Positions 13,659-22,856 of a stretch of DNA of 64,000 nucleotides are shown piece by piece. The stretch is from assembly GCA_022539475.1 (NCBI GenBank), contig VCMS01000070.1, positions 186,001 to 250,000 on the forward strand. Direction: 5' to 3'. The stretch's first letter is position 1. Each line of letters starts with the position of its first letter. Source of the stretch: Gracilaria domingensis. Lineage: Eukaryota; Rhodophyta; Florideophyceae; Gracilariales; Gracilariaceae. The notes beneath the pieces were generated by a model, which was given only the letters and a program-made list of their open reading frames with translations, had not been told where the DNA came from and ran no database searches. The position numbers were made by a program, and so were the translations under genes.

Positions 13659-14027
13659 TTATCTCGCAGAGGGCCCAGCGCCACCCATGCTAGGGTTCTG
13701 ACTCAAGTACTGGTTGGCCAGCGCCGTCATCTGTGCGGCATCGGTCATATCCTCCGGGAGCGGAACCCCCATGCCTATCAGGCTAGAGCGAAGAGCCGAC
13801 ACTTGGTTCGGCACAGTACCCGCAGACGGTGTAGTGATATTCCACTCTGCTGGGGCCTGAGCTCCTCCTGCTGGACTCGGCGTTCCAACCCCTGCCGTGT
13901 TCGGCATGCCTACCAAAAGGGCTTGGCCACCGTCGTTGACGTCCTCGCCGTGGTCCAACGTTGGATCATCCCACGTCTGTCTCTTGCAGATGCTAGTTTT
14001 TGGCGAGGGTCGTCCAGAAATTGGCAA
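13659..14027 (-). other. Antisense Gly/Pro/Ala-rich coding-like stretch at the left edge of the nested block
   Basis: An open stretch on the strand opposite to gypsy pol. It starts with acidic WDDPTLDHGEDV-like sequence and continues as a Gly/Ala/Pro-rich region, then a helical LRSSLIGMGVPLPEDM part, ending in GGAGPSAR. Its composition resembles the antisense frame at 23.3-25.0 kb on the other side of the nested block. Both may be parts of one antisense gene that the block separated (inference). No known family is recognised. Confidence 0.35.
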
Positions 14028-14403
14028 GGGTCGTCCAGTAAAGTTTTTGAAAAAATATCGAGATCAATTATTTCAAAATTTGAAGATAATTGCTTGGGTC
14101 GTCCAGAATCGCTGTGCAGTAAATACTGGTGGGTTTCCGCTCATGCTAGTTCTTTAGTCGAGGGCTACCTGAACCGTATTTCGCGAAGTCTAGGTTACGT
14201 TTCCATTAAGGTGCACATTACACGATACCTTCTGCGGAATGATACCCTGCAACGCATGGAATACTAGTGCTAGTACAGGTGATGCCCATTATGAAATCAT
14301 ACCGTTTTATTCGTATCTATTCTTCTATCGACCGCTTTTGCTAACCACTACTTCGCTATATTACATGTACCATTTCCCCATCATGGAGCGGGTGTAGGCG
14401 CAA

Positions 14404-14553
14404 TCTGCGGCAGATGCCGCAGACTGCACCTCCACCATAGTGCTGTATCGGTACAACAAATACGCACTCCGAGAGGATGAGGCGCGAAGCGTCTCATCCT
14501 CTCCGTTCCTCACGTAGGGAACCATGCCCAGATGCGTGGTTCCCTACTTGAGG
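14404..14553. repeat. Cluster of three short-loop hairpins
   Basis: Three inverted repeats follow one another: 14404-14423 (arms TCTGCGGCA, loop 2), 14471-14503 (15-bp arms starting GAGAGGATGAGG, loop GAA, one G:T pair), and 14508-14553 (about 20-bp arms around GTAGGGAACCA, one internal mismatch). All are near-perfect with tiny loops. No gene lies between 14.03 and 15.3 kb. Their role is unknown; foldback elements or structured RNA are possible. Confidence 0.75.
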
Positions 14554-14594
14554 AACCTGCACCTGCAACTCGTGAGCTACGTCCGCATCAAAAG

Positions 14595-14740
14595 TCATTT
14601 ACCTGTATACGCAAGCAGAAAGTATCCATAAGTTAGTCAATGATCCGTTGGATACATTTGAAATGCGATGGAACGTACCATTGATAAAACAAAACAGAAA
14701 CGTTGCGCTAGAAAAGTCGAGGGACCTAGTAACTCGCAAA
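14595..14740 (+). repeat. 146-bp direct repeat, copy 1
   Basis: Begins TCATTTACCTGTATACGCAA and ends AGTAACTCGCAAA. Copy 2 lies 373 bp downstream with only about five differences. Neither copy shows a convincing gene. Confidence 0.9.
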
Positions 14741-14967
14741 CGGAAGAAGAAGCAGGAAAAGGATCGGTTAGATTACCAGCCCACCATCATCGTAAAGCGC
14801 GAAAGGTGTCGAAGCGAGAACTCACAAGCAAGGACACCGAGAATGCCCATGCAGCAAACATACCGCAAGATGCGATAAACGAGAGAGCAGCCTATGTCCC
14901 AACCAATTACCAGAATCGCCTATCCCGAACAGCCAGAGATCGATCTTGAGAGACGAAATGAAATTGG

Positions 14968-15113
14968 TCGTTTACCTGTATACGCAAGCAGAAAGTATCC
15001 ATAAGTTAGTCAATGCTCCGTTGGATACATTTGAAATGCGATGGAACGTACCATTGATAGAGCAAAACAAAAACGTTGCGCTAGAAAAGTCGAGGGACCT
15101 AGTAACTCGCAAA
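14968..15113 (+). repeat. 146-bp direct repeat, copy 2
   Basis: Same sequence as 14595-14740 apart from about five base differences. The spacing suggests a local tandem duplication of about 373 bp whose second half has diverged. Confidence 0.9.
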
Positions 15114-15309
15114 ATTAACCCAAAGCCTTTTTCCTGCCGTTTACATGTCGCAGAGCGCGAAGAGACGTGGTGAGGATTGGTTAGTTTAGAACAAAGATAC
15201 GTAGAAGGATATGGAAGCACGTACGAAAAGACTGCACGGAAAGACTGCACGGAATACATCCGTGAGATACGGATGCTGTCCGCTTTATGGAGGCGTCCGA
15301 CGAGGGCGG

Positions 15310-15390
15310 AGAAAGAGAATGAGGTACGCTTCATGTCCGCTTAATGGAATCCATTAAGCAGAGATGAAGCGTACTTCATTCTCTTTCTCA
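15310..15390. repeat. Long palindrome with 26-bp arms
   Basis: Arm 15310-15335 (GAGAAAGAGAATGAGGTACG...) pairs with 15365-15390 with a single mismatch. An inner pair, GCTTAATGG (15340-15348) and CCATTAAGC (15352-15360), extends the stem, giving a nearly continuous 81-bp hairpin with a 3-bp loop. It lies about 400 bp before the Plavaka-like transposase and may belong to that element's 5' end. Confidence 0.85.
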
Positions 15391-15800
15391 GCACGCTACT
15401 TCGTAGCGAGTGCGAGGGCGGAAAAAAGTACGACGGAGCGGAGTAGAACGCGAGGATGGCACGGATCACGACGGTAACAGAAGGTCGGACGTCGGACGGG
15501 CGGCGGCGGCGGCGGAGGGAAGAGATTTATTTTTCTGTGCGAGATTGGACAAGTGTACAGCCTACAACGTTGGGAAACCACAGGTTTATAACCAGTGGTA
15601 GATAATACGAGAAGTACACCCTTGTGTTGAGGTCGACGTGTACCTACGTTCCTTTTTGAACGAAAGCACGTGATTTAAACTCAAAATATATTCTCCGTTC
15701 TGAGCAAGACGTCGATATTGACTGTCGCTCGACCTCCTTCTCCGTTCGGACGCCTTCCCTTGCAGTCTTTGTCGTCGTTTCTCGTTCAGTTCTTCTTCCC

Positions 15801-18255
15801 ATGGTCTACTACTGTACACATAAGAAGCCTGGGTGCCCCTTCGTTACTCGCCGAGGAGTCTTATCTCTTCAACAGCATGTCAACCATTGCCCGTTTCGTC
15901 TGAAAGCAGCGCTGGAAGACGACAATAGCCGGCCCATTGGGAGAAGCAAGCGTCTCAAGCTTTCCGCGCCCGCGCCCGCATCTTCCGAAACGGTCACTGC
16001 CCCTTGTCGCCTTCCCGAGCCTCCAGTGTCCGAGGACATCGTCGACCCCACTCCGTGCGCCCCTCCCATTCCGGACACTTTGCATTGTGTTTCTCCTTCC
16101 CCGGGTCCCGCGTCATTAGAGCGAGAACACGGAAGCAGTTCCCGCCCAGTGCCTTCTGAGGAGGCCCTTGGTGATTTGCATATGGATTATCTCACGGTTT
16201 GTCTGGCTTCAGTAGCTTCCAACCTTGGTCATCGTGAGGCGGACGAGCTAATTGGGCTACTTCGGGACCCGCGATTCTCGCAAAAGCGATTCAACGAGAC
16301 CATAACAAGTTCCAAGCGCTGTACAGAACTGAAGAACGCCATTTTCGAACGATACGCCTCAAAGGACGGTTTCAATCGCAGAACTGTCTCGCCAGAAGGA
16401 AGTAAGTTCAGCGCCACCCTCTACACGAGAGACCCCGTTCAGACACTTGTGAAACAGCTCCAGTTGGCTAACAACGAAAACACATTCTTCCACCATATAC
16501 CTCAGACCCACTCCACGAAAATATCTCACCCCATGTCCGGCTCTCTCGCAAGAGACGCCACCTCAAAACCTAAGGAAATGGTCATGGGCTCTTTGGATAG
16601 TAGAATAGTGTGGTACTCCCAAGAAATAAGTTACAGTGAATCTTTCGTAGGTCTTCTGCAGGTATACACCGATAAGTCTTCAACAACTCTAAAGCAAACA
16701 TCGGTTACCGCCTATCCTCTTCACCTCATATTTCTCAACTTCTCCGAAGAGCTTCGCCGTAAGTGTATCCGTGATGACCTCACAGTAGTGGCATACTTCC
16801 CTACCACACTGATCGAGGTTTCCGCATCTGAAGCAGACGCAATGCCATTTGTTTCTAGCAAGTCTCTACGCGAGTCCAGGATGCAAATCCTTCAAGAATC
16901 TCTTCGTCAAGTCCTGGAGCCCATTCTAAATCTCACGCAGAAAGGTTTTCAGTTCATCGGCGAAGACAAACGGAGGTCGAGTGTGCCATCCTCTGCTTGC
17001 AAGTTATTGTGCGGATATTCCTGAGGATAAGGACATTCTGTCCATTCTTCATGAGACCAAAACGGAAAGCCCGTGTCATAGATACAAAGCCCCTCGCTCA
17101 TCTTTATGCAGTCCTATTCCCAACTCATTCAACGGACGTTCTCAAAAGCACACGAAAAGCATCCGAAAGACATACACAGCTATCTTGCAACATGCACAAA
17201 AAGACGAGGCGGAAAGACGTCCACGTCGTGCGAGGGAGAGGAGATCTCAAGCGGATACTCTGATGCGTTCAAATTCCATATCTCTCATTCCTTCGTTCCT
17301 CGAAACTTCCGTAAGCCTTGGAATGATCCCGGGATGGTCTCCATACAGTCTGTTCTCATTCGAACCATTACACAACTTGCATCTCGGCATCTCAAAGCTG
17401 ATAAAAACGGCCACAATCGAGAGACTGCAGTCAGACACCCTGTGCACCACAATAGGAACATCAGCATCGCGTTCATTTCGAACGATACGCACCCAACTCC
17501 TCAACCATGCAAACGCAATTCTAGCTGCCATAGAACGCGATTCTCCTGCCAAAGGTTTACATATCGATTTCTCCACGCAGGACAAAGGCAAATCTTTGAA
17601 TGGTATCTTCACGAAAGACGGTCTCCGTGGAAGGCTGGAGGCCAAAAACTACAAAGCACTTGACATGGTCTTCCGCTTCATAGGAGCATTCTTTGACATA
17701 TGCTGTGGAGAACAGGACGTTGCCCCAATCACCACCGTTTTCTCTCAGTACTCGGACTTGCTTTCGACCTTATTCAGATACAATCGTGACCCGTATTGGA
17801 CTGAAAGCTCTCTCCTGTGTCTTAGTTCGGAGATTGAAGCCTTCAAGCGTTCCGCAACAAAGACTCTGGCGGATTTTCATCCCTCCAGACTGGGAACTCT
17901 GAAGTTTCATCTTCTCGATCATCTCGTGGACGATATTCGCCGTCTGGGAAGTATCAAGTACTACGACGCAGGCATATACGAACATGCACACCTGCTATTT
18001 AAGAGACAAGAAAAGAACCACACTCTTCCGTTCCCTCGTCATTCCAAAGCGGAGACTATCGTAGAGTTAACTCCTTGGTACGGGATGGTTCCGGCTTCTG
18101 CACTACAGGGAACGGTCCATGTTGTTCGATCAAACTACACTGCACCACCTTTTTGTCCTCCACTTCACTGGTTTCAACACCGATTCTACATCAATCGATT
18201 CTATCATGATTCAGATGAAGGACCAACTAAGCACGTTGATCTTGTACAGCCTTAA
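15801..18255 (+). pseudogene. Plavaka-like (CMC superfamily) DNA transposase, one frameshift
   Basis: Starts with ATG at 15801 in a CCATGG context. The N-terminus has a C2H2-like finger (YCTHKKPGCPF...QQHVNHC, residues 4-30), then a Pro/Ser-rich linker. The core region shows QVYTDKSS, a short segment ending LIFLNFSEELRRKC, and LTVVAYFP. In Plavaka/tnp2-type transposases the equivalent is the (Y/V)xD...LxNxxxxxR...(A)xLP stretch holding the first catalytic Asp. The C-terminal half has KFHLLDHLVDDIRRLG and YDAGIYEHAHLLFKR, typical of the same family. The first frame closes at 17024; the homologous reading resumes in another frame from about 16.97 kb, so one frameshift lies near 16.97 kb. Total coding is about 810 codons. 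Family assignment is from motif memory and is moderately sure. It may be the agent that brought in the neighbouring gene block. Confidence 0.65.
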
Positions 18256-18368
18256 ACATTAAGGGCTCCATCCTCTACATGTTCACCTTGTAGTGCCTTT
18301 TCTTGTGATCCTGTGCTACTTCCGAAATCGTTCATGTCCATTTCGGGGGTCGGTCGTGTTAGGGTACC

Positions 18369-18478
18369 TACCCTAACACGACCGACCCCCCCCCCGCCCG
18401 CGGGCACGTTTTGGGCGATTTTTTGAAAAATGTGCGATTTTATGCCCGCGGACGGGGGGGTCCGGTCGTGTTAGGGTA
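18369..18478. mobile_element. 110-bp MITE-like foldback with CCCTAA termini and GGTACC flanks
   Basis: Begins TACCCTAACACGACCG and ends with the inverse, CGGTCGTGTTAGGGTA, with TIRs of about 37 bp that run on into C-rich/G-rich tracts and CCCGCGGGCA/TGCCCGCGG. The same 6 bp, GGTACC, flanks it at 18363-18368 and 18479-18484, like a target duplication. Outside that, GGGGGTCGGTCGTGTTAG (from 18345) and CTAACACGACCGACCCCC (from 18485) are again the same terminal sequence, so the unit sits in the centre of a palindrome made of its own ends. Confidence 0.75.
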
Positions 18479-18941
18479 GGTACCCTAACACGACCGACCC
18501 CCCCGCCCGCGGGCACGTCCTGGCCACATTCCGGCGCCTTCCCGGGACCTCCCAAAACACGCCGCCCCGCACTGATTTCGCTACACCCGGCCGCCGGTAC
18601 GTTGGCGCCGCTGTCCACGTGTATTTGCGGTAGTAGGCTGTACATGGAAGTGAATGAGTGTACTCTTGACTACTATGCAAAGCATTTGAAGAGCATGATT
18701 AGAAAGCGCGACCATTGCTCGCGTGAGTCATCATTGCGCGAACTTCACGACTCTAAAGCGTACAATCAGCGTGCGAGCGGCCACGGACAGGACACGGACG
18801 AGACTGGCAGTGCGCTGGGAGGAGCTGCCGAAAGCGGGGGTGCCCAGCGTAAGTCGCCATTTAAAGGCTCGCATCCGTTCTTGTATCGTCCAGAGCGAGC
18901 GTATTGTTGATATACACCTTTCACTGCAATAGCTGTTCAAC

Positions 18942-19625
18942 ATGAAGCCAACTCGTGTTCGAAAGCGTACGCAAAGCGTGACTCCTCGCACTCGGCGGAG
19001 CACTCGATTATTGCAAGGTGGAATGCGGGTTTCTCTGCAGATGGATATTGAGAATGAAGGAAAGGTGATAGTCGGGGAAGCGTTGTTGCATGGAATTGGA
19101 AGTGTTCTACGCCGCGAGTTGCACGGGAAGCAATTGGAACCAGGTCTTGTGGTGGTTCATAATATTCTCATCAGTCGAAGCGGTCAGAAGTTCTACCCTT
19201 ACCGGGCGGAGGGCCTGGATCTTCCACAATATATCCAGGATCTCCGGACGGCCGCTCCTTGGGATGAGAAAATGATGGAACCGGTGGCAGCCAGCATTCC
19301 GGCGTCCAAGCGAGGAACGGTGAGCGCTATGAGTGAGGTGATGACGCCGACAAGCCGCACGGAGCCAATTCGAAGTTCATCAACACCGAGAGGTAGCGCA
19401 TCAGTAGCACCTCCGCGGGCAGGTCCGTCGTCTGTTACGAAGCGGTCTATGGAGACGAGAGCATCCCCAGCTACGAAGCGGACAGGTCAAACAAAGTCTA
19501 CCTCCGCTACGAAGCCCACTGCGTCGAAAACGGCTTCTCCGGAGATGAATCAGACCGTCGACACAAGGGGATCTTCTGCGTCGAAACAGACGGTTCAGCA
19601 GGGGACGGCTGTGCAAGAGGAATAA
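18942..19625 (+). CDS. Hypothetical basic protein, 227 aa, with a Thr/Ser/Lys repeat tail
   Basis: ATG at 18942 to a stop ending at 19625. The N-terminal 25 residues are strongly basic (RVRKRTQSVTPRTRRSTR). Residues about 30-120 look globular, mixing hydrophobic and charged residues (VLRRELHGKQLEPGLVVVH). The last 90 residues are low-complexity with loosely repeated (P/S)xTKR(S/T) units. The basic start suggests a nuclear or nucleic-acid-binding protein, but no family is recognised. It converges on the ketopantoate-reductase-like gene, with 46 bp between the two stop codons, the spacing expected in a compact gene island. Confidence 0.55.
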   Translation: MKPTRVRKRTQSVTPRTRRSTRLLQGGMRVSLQMDIENEGKVIVGEALLHGIGSVLRRELHGKQLEPGLVVVHNILISRSGQKFYPYRAEGLDLPQYIQDLRTAAPWDEKMMEPVAASIPASKRGTVSAMSEVMTPTSRTEPIRSSSTPRGSASVAPPRAGPSSVTKRSMETRASPATKRTGQTKSTSATKPTASKTASPEMNQTVDTRGSSASKQTVQQGTAVQEE

Positions 19626-19671
19626 CTATCTCTAAAAGGTTTACAACACCAAAAAGTCATGTGTTCTAACC

Positions 19672-20574
19672 TCAGAGCTGGGGGAATGGGGAGGGGGATA
19701 ACTTTTCCTTAACAACTTTGACGTAGTTTGTATGGAAAGGAGCGGGGTCATCGCCTACGATGTTTCTTTCTTGGCGGGAAAAGTCGTAGAAGTACGCGTT
19801 CCTAAACTGAAAGTCGGAGAAAGAAGTAGGGAAGCCAACGAGAGTTTTTCCATATGCAAGAAGTCGCCCAACGGTCTCTTCCAAGTTGAAAGTAGTACCT
19901 GTCTTAAGCGAAACTATCTTCAACAGCTCTTTCATTATTGTGAGCACAACCGTACTGCACTCCGTAGCGACTACGTCCATAGGAATGAAACTTCTTGAGG
20001 CCCCGACGATGTTGAAAGATGATAGCCACACGAGCTTCTCATAATAGCTTACGAGAAATGTGTCTTCGTCGACAACCCCGCAAGTGAGACCCATAGACCT
20101 AAACCTGTCTGCAACGTTGGAGGCCCACTTTCCTGTTGCGACAGTGAGACCATCCGGTCTTTGAGGAGTGACACCATCCTGCGGAGCTGCGTTTCTTGAG
20201 GGGACACCAACGTATAAGACAACTTTTGAACATTTGTCCACACCGAGCTTCGAAAGCAATGGTATGATGTCTCCATTCTGGAAGAAAACGAGATTCTCTC
20301 TGAGCGAATAAGGGCAAGCCTGAATTACGGTCTCCAGGGTGTTCGTTCTTCCACAAACTAGTATCGGTACATCAGAAAGATGAGAGGTAGCAGCCATGCT
20401 GCAGAATTCGTGTGCGGAAATGACCGTATCTTCTTCGTTCGCCAGCATGGTACCTATACGCCCCCTTCCAACAATAACGGCCCGAGTCCTTCGGGCGGGA
20501 GATAAGGCCTGAGGGACGTCAGAGTATCTGGGACTCAGAGGCGGAGTCGGAGGCATGTCGGACTTGGAGTTCAT
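19672..20574 (-). CDS. Ketopantoate-reductase-like NAD(P)-binding protein
   Basis: 300 aa from ATG at 20574. An upstream in-frame ATG at 20661 would add 29 residues that look like 5' leader. A Pro/Ser-rich start is followed by the Rossmann motif RAVIVGRGRIGTML (about residues 32-45). A central ILVCGRTNTLE and LVFFQNG segment comes next, then the C-terminal helical domain with YYEKLVWLSSFNIVGASR, the position of the conserved substrate-side helix in ketopantoate reductases. The family reduces 2-dehydropantoate to pantoate with NADPH in pantothenate synthesis; many eukaryotic relatives have no proven substrate. Here GxGxxG reads GRGRIG. The frame is uninterrupted, so the copy may be functional although it lies between the LTRs of the giant gypsy element. 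Confidence 0.65.
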   Translation of the reverse strand: MNSKSDMPPTPPLSPRYSDVPQALSPARRTRAVIVGRGRIGTMLANEEDTVISAHEFCSMAATSHLSDVPILVCGRTNTLETVIQACPYSLRENLVFFQNGDIIPLLSKLGVDKCSKVVLYVGVPSRNAAPQDGVTPQRPDGLTVATGKWASNVADRFRSMGLTCGVVDEDTFLVSYYEKLVWLSSFNIVGASRSFIPMDVVATECSTVVLTIMKELLKIVSLKTGTTFNLEETVGRLLAYGKTLVGFPTSFSDFQFRNAYFYDFSRQERNIVGDDPAPFHTNYVKVVKEKLSPSPFPQL

Positions 20575-20965
20575 TGCAAGTGTTCGAATGTTTTTGTGTG
20601 ACGATAGAAATGGAAGATGGGGCGGAGAACTGCTGGGGTAAAGAGTGATACTTAAGTACAAACGGTTGGGAAGCGCAGAACGGGAACATGGTTCACTTTG
20701 TGAAAGTGAGCGAAATGTATGATATGTGATTGTACTGAATGAATGATAGGGCTTTTATGAGACGACAAGCCACAAAGTGTGATGATGTTTTATGAAAAGT
20801 AGGTGGAAGAGTAGAAAGTGTACAATGAATGAAACTGATTTCGAACCTGAGTTGTAAAGTAGTTGTAAAGTACGAGTTGCGGGGAGCTTGAATACAGCAT
20901 GAAGGGAGCCATTTTGGCTTCATAAATGACGTGAACGGTAGCTTCACTCGGATTGCCATAATTAA
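20575..20965. other. Intergenic spacer upstream of the reductase and epimerase fragment
   Basis: AT-rich (TGAATGAA, GTTGTAAAGTA repeated twice). No gene is seen. It probably contains the promoter of the minus-strand reductase gene. Confidence 0.4.
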
Positions 20966-21286
20966 AAGGATGGAGTTGGGTTGCGCCCAAATACGTCTAT
21001 AAAGGTCGTAGAAGCACTTATGAAGGAAGGAGTTGTAGACATATTATTGTTGATGACGGTGGAGCCAGGGTTTGGAGGACAGGCGTTTATGGAGGGCGTT
21101 CTTGATAAGGTGCGACATGCAAGGGAGTTGTACCCAAGAATAGGGATACAGGTGGATGGGGGTATTGGATTGAGTACTGTGAAAGGAGTAGTGAAGGCCG
21201 GTGCAAACATTTCAGTTGCAGGATCTGCCATCTTTGGCTCGAGTAACCCAGCTCATGTCATAGCTGGTTTTCGAAAGGTTGGTTAG
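20966..21286 (+). pseudogene. Ribulose-phosphate 3-epimerase, 3' half only
   Basis: The reading GVGLRPNTSIKVVEAL, then LLMTVEPGFGGQAFM, GIQVDGGIGLSTV and GANISVAGSAIFGS, is the C-terminal half of cytosolic-type ribulose-5-phosphate 3-epimerase, including the catalytic Asp of QVDGG and the phosphate-binding GSAIF loop. The full enzyme is about 220-230 residues. Only about 105 are here, and the metal-binding His/Asp pair of the N-terminal half is absent. Similarity begins right after AAAAG (20964-20968), which would serve as an intron acceptor, and a stop codon precedes it in frame. It therefore looks like a captured 3' exon or a 5'-truncated copy rather than a working gene. Confidence 0.75.
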
Positions 21287-21349
21287 AGATAGTAGCATAA
21301 ATTTATTGTTTATTACATTGTTACCTTTACGTGTTATCACGACTATATT

Positions 21350-21705
21350 CTCCGTCTCCATTGGAGATGTATTTCTCTTGTATCACAACCGGGAAAGGAT
21401 GTGAGAGAACATCAATATATCCCCAGTGGACGCTGAGAAGGAGGATGAACTACTCTACGTGCTATCATTGTTACCCATCCGGTGTCGAGTGGTGACATAT
21501 TCTTTTTTTGTCACAACCCAAACAGGATGTGACGGAAGAAGAACATGCCCCCAGTCGAGACAGAGGGTGAGCAACTCTAAGTACAATCACTAGTCCCTAG
21601 CTTGCCTCCACTGGCGATATCTTCCTGTTTTGCTAGAACCATCGAGTGAGGTTATGGTGGAAGAGAAAAATATCGCCGGTCGAGGCGAGGTGGGTGGGGA
21701 TTATG
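21350..21705. repeat. Three tandem units of about 120 bp, each able to form a stem-loop
   Basis: Units start near 21358, 21484 and 21607. Each carries a left arm ending in (T)CACAACC or TAGAACC, a short loop, a right arm GGATGTGA(C) or GGTTATGG, then CCCC(A)GT or CCGGTCGAGG, and the first two end in AACTCTA(C)GT...ATCA-like sequence. Stem pairing is kept although the sequences have diverged, for example GTCACAACC with GGATGTGAC in unit 2. No coding frame is seen. It could be a structured RNA locus or an expanded foldback repeat. Confidence 0.55.
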
Positions 21706-21926
21706 TGAGCGCGAAAGAGGAGACAGAGAGGTGGCGCTTAAATAGTGGAAGGTGCGAAGGTGTACAGTAGATGTTTTGGCGGGAAATGGGATGAGGGAAA
21801 CAGGGACAATCATGGTGCTGGATATAGCCCGTGTGGTTGGACAGTGGGGGTGGACAGCACAGTTTAGCTCGATTGCACTGTATCGCAGCGGAAACTTCGA
21901 TCCAACTACTACTTCTTCTTCTGAAG

Positions 21927-22856
21927 ATGTCGAACGGATACGTGAAGGATGAGGAGCTGTTGGCGCTGTTGGAGGGAAAGGAGGTACCGCCGACGTCGTC
22001 ACCAAAGCGGGAAGAGGACGTGATTACGGCGGCTGGTCGGATGTCGCAGAAGAAGGGAGTGGCCGATGAAGGAAAGAAGTGTGAGGCAAGGAGAGGGGAT
22101 GGTGATGAGCTGGAGAAGGGTGTAGAATTGGAGGTGGAGGGGGTCGCAATGGAGAGAAGGGATGCGGTGCATCTGAGTCAGTTAGAGGTTGGAGACCAGA
22201 TAGAGAGTGGGGGCGGAGAGGGTGACAGGGAGATGCGGTTTGTGTGGGAGATGAAGGCGAGGGTGGGGATGTTGGGGTTGGTGATGAAGGAGCGACTGGA
22301 AGATGGAATTGTGGAGATTGTAACGGAAATGGGCGGTGTGGTGCTGAGTGGGGGTGGTAGTGGTGTTTCGGTTGAGGCGATTTCGAGCCTGCGGAATTCG
22401 TTGTCGGTATTTGGAGTGGAGATGAGAAATCATGTGTATGGGATAGTGGAGTGTGCGGGAAGGGAGGTTGGAGAGTTGCGGGAGAAGAATAGTGTTCTGA
22501 ACGAGAGGTTGGACGTGCTGGGGAAGGAGGTGAAGGAGCTGGGCAAGAGGCAAAGATTGGTGGAAGAGGACACGGTGAAAGGAGGTGTGGAGGGAAAGAC
22601 GGAGAAGGGAAGTGTGGGAAGGGTGGCGGTGCAGAAGGGGTCCCCTGTGACACCGAAGACAAAGGGTGGTGGGGTTGGGGATGGGAAGAGCCGTCTGAAG
22701 AAGAGGCGTAAGGAGATGAAGAAGGTGGTGGAGGAGGTGCCGCGGGAGGGAGTCGGAGCTCCGGTGGTGATTGGGTTTAGGAGTGCGGCGGAGGTAGCGC
22801 GGACTGCGAAGGGGATTCTGAGGGGACAGGAGGAGAGAAAGATTGGAGGGATTTGA
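21927..22856 (+). CDS. Hypothetical Glu/Lys/Gly-rich coiled-coil protein, 309 aa
   Basis: ATG at 21927, in the context GAAGATGTC. The start MSNGYVKDEELLALLEG is acidic. Residues about 100-220 contain heptad-like helices (VGELREKNSVLNERLDVLGKE and following), which suggest a coiled coil. The C-terminus is basic (KSRLKKRRKEMKK) and ends with a hydrophobic RSAAEVARTAKGIL segment. The G-rich strand gives long open frames on the other strand too, so coding status rests on the helical heptads and the clean start. No family is recognised. It is the last host-like gene before the right edge of the nested block. Confidence 0.5.
   Translation: MSNGYVKDEELLALLEGKEVPPTSSPKREEDVITAAGRMSQKKGVADEGKKCEARRGDGDELEKGVELEVEGVAMERRDAVHLSQLEVGDQIESGGGEGDREMRFVWEMKARVGMLGLVMKERLEDGIVEIVTEMGGVVLSGGGSGVSVEAISSLRNSLSVFGVEMRNHVYGIVECAGREVGELREKNSVLNERLDVLGKEVKELGKRQRLVEEDTVKGGVEGKTEKGSVGRVAVQKGSPVTPKTKGGGVGDGKSRLKKRRKEMKKVVEEVPREGVGAPVVIGFRSAAEVARTAKGILRGQEERKIGGI

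Noticed and set aside
20790-20990. Minus-strand frame containing EATVHVIYEAKM as the missing epimerase N-terminal half
   Set aside because: It lies on the opposite strand and lacks the metal-binding and substrate motifs of the enzyme.
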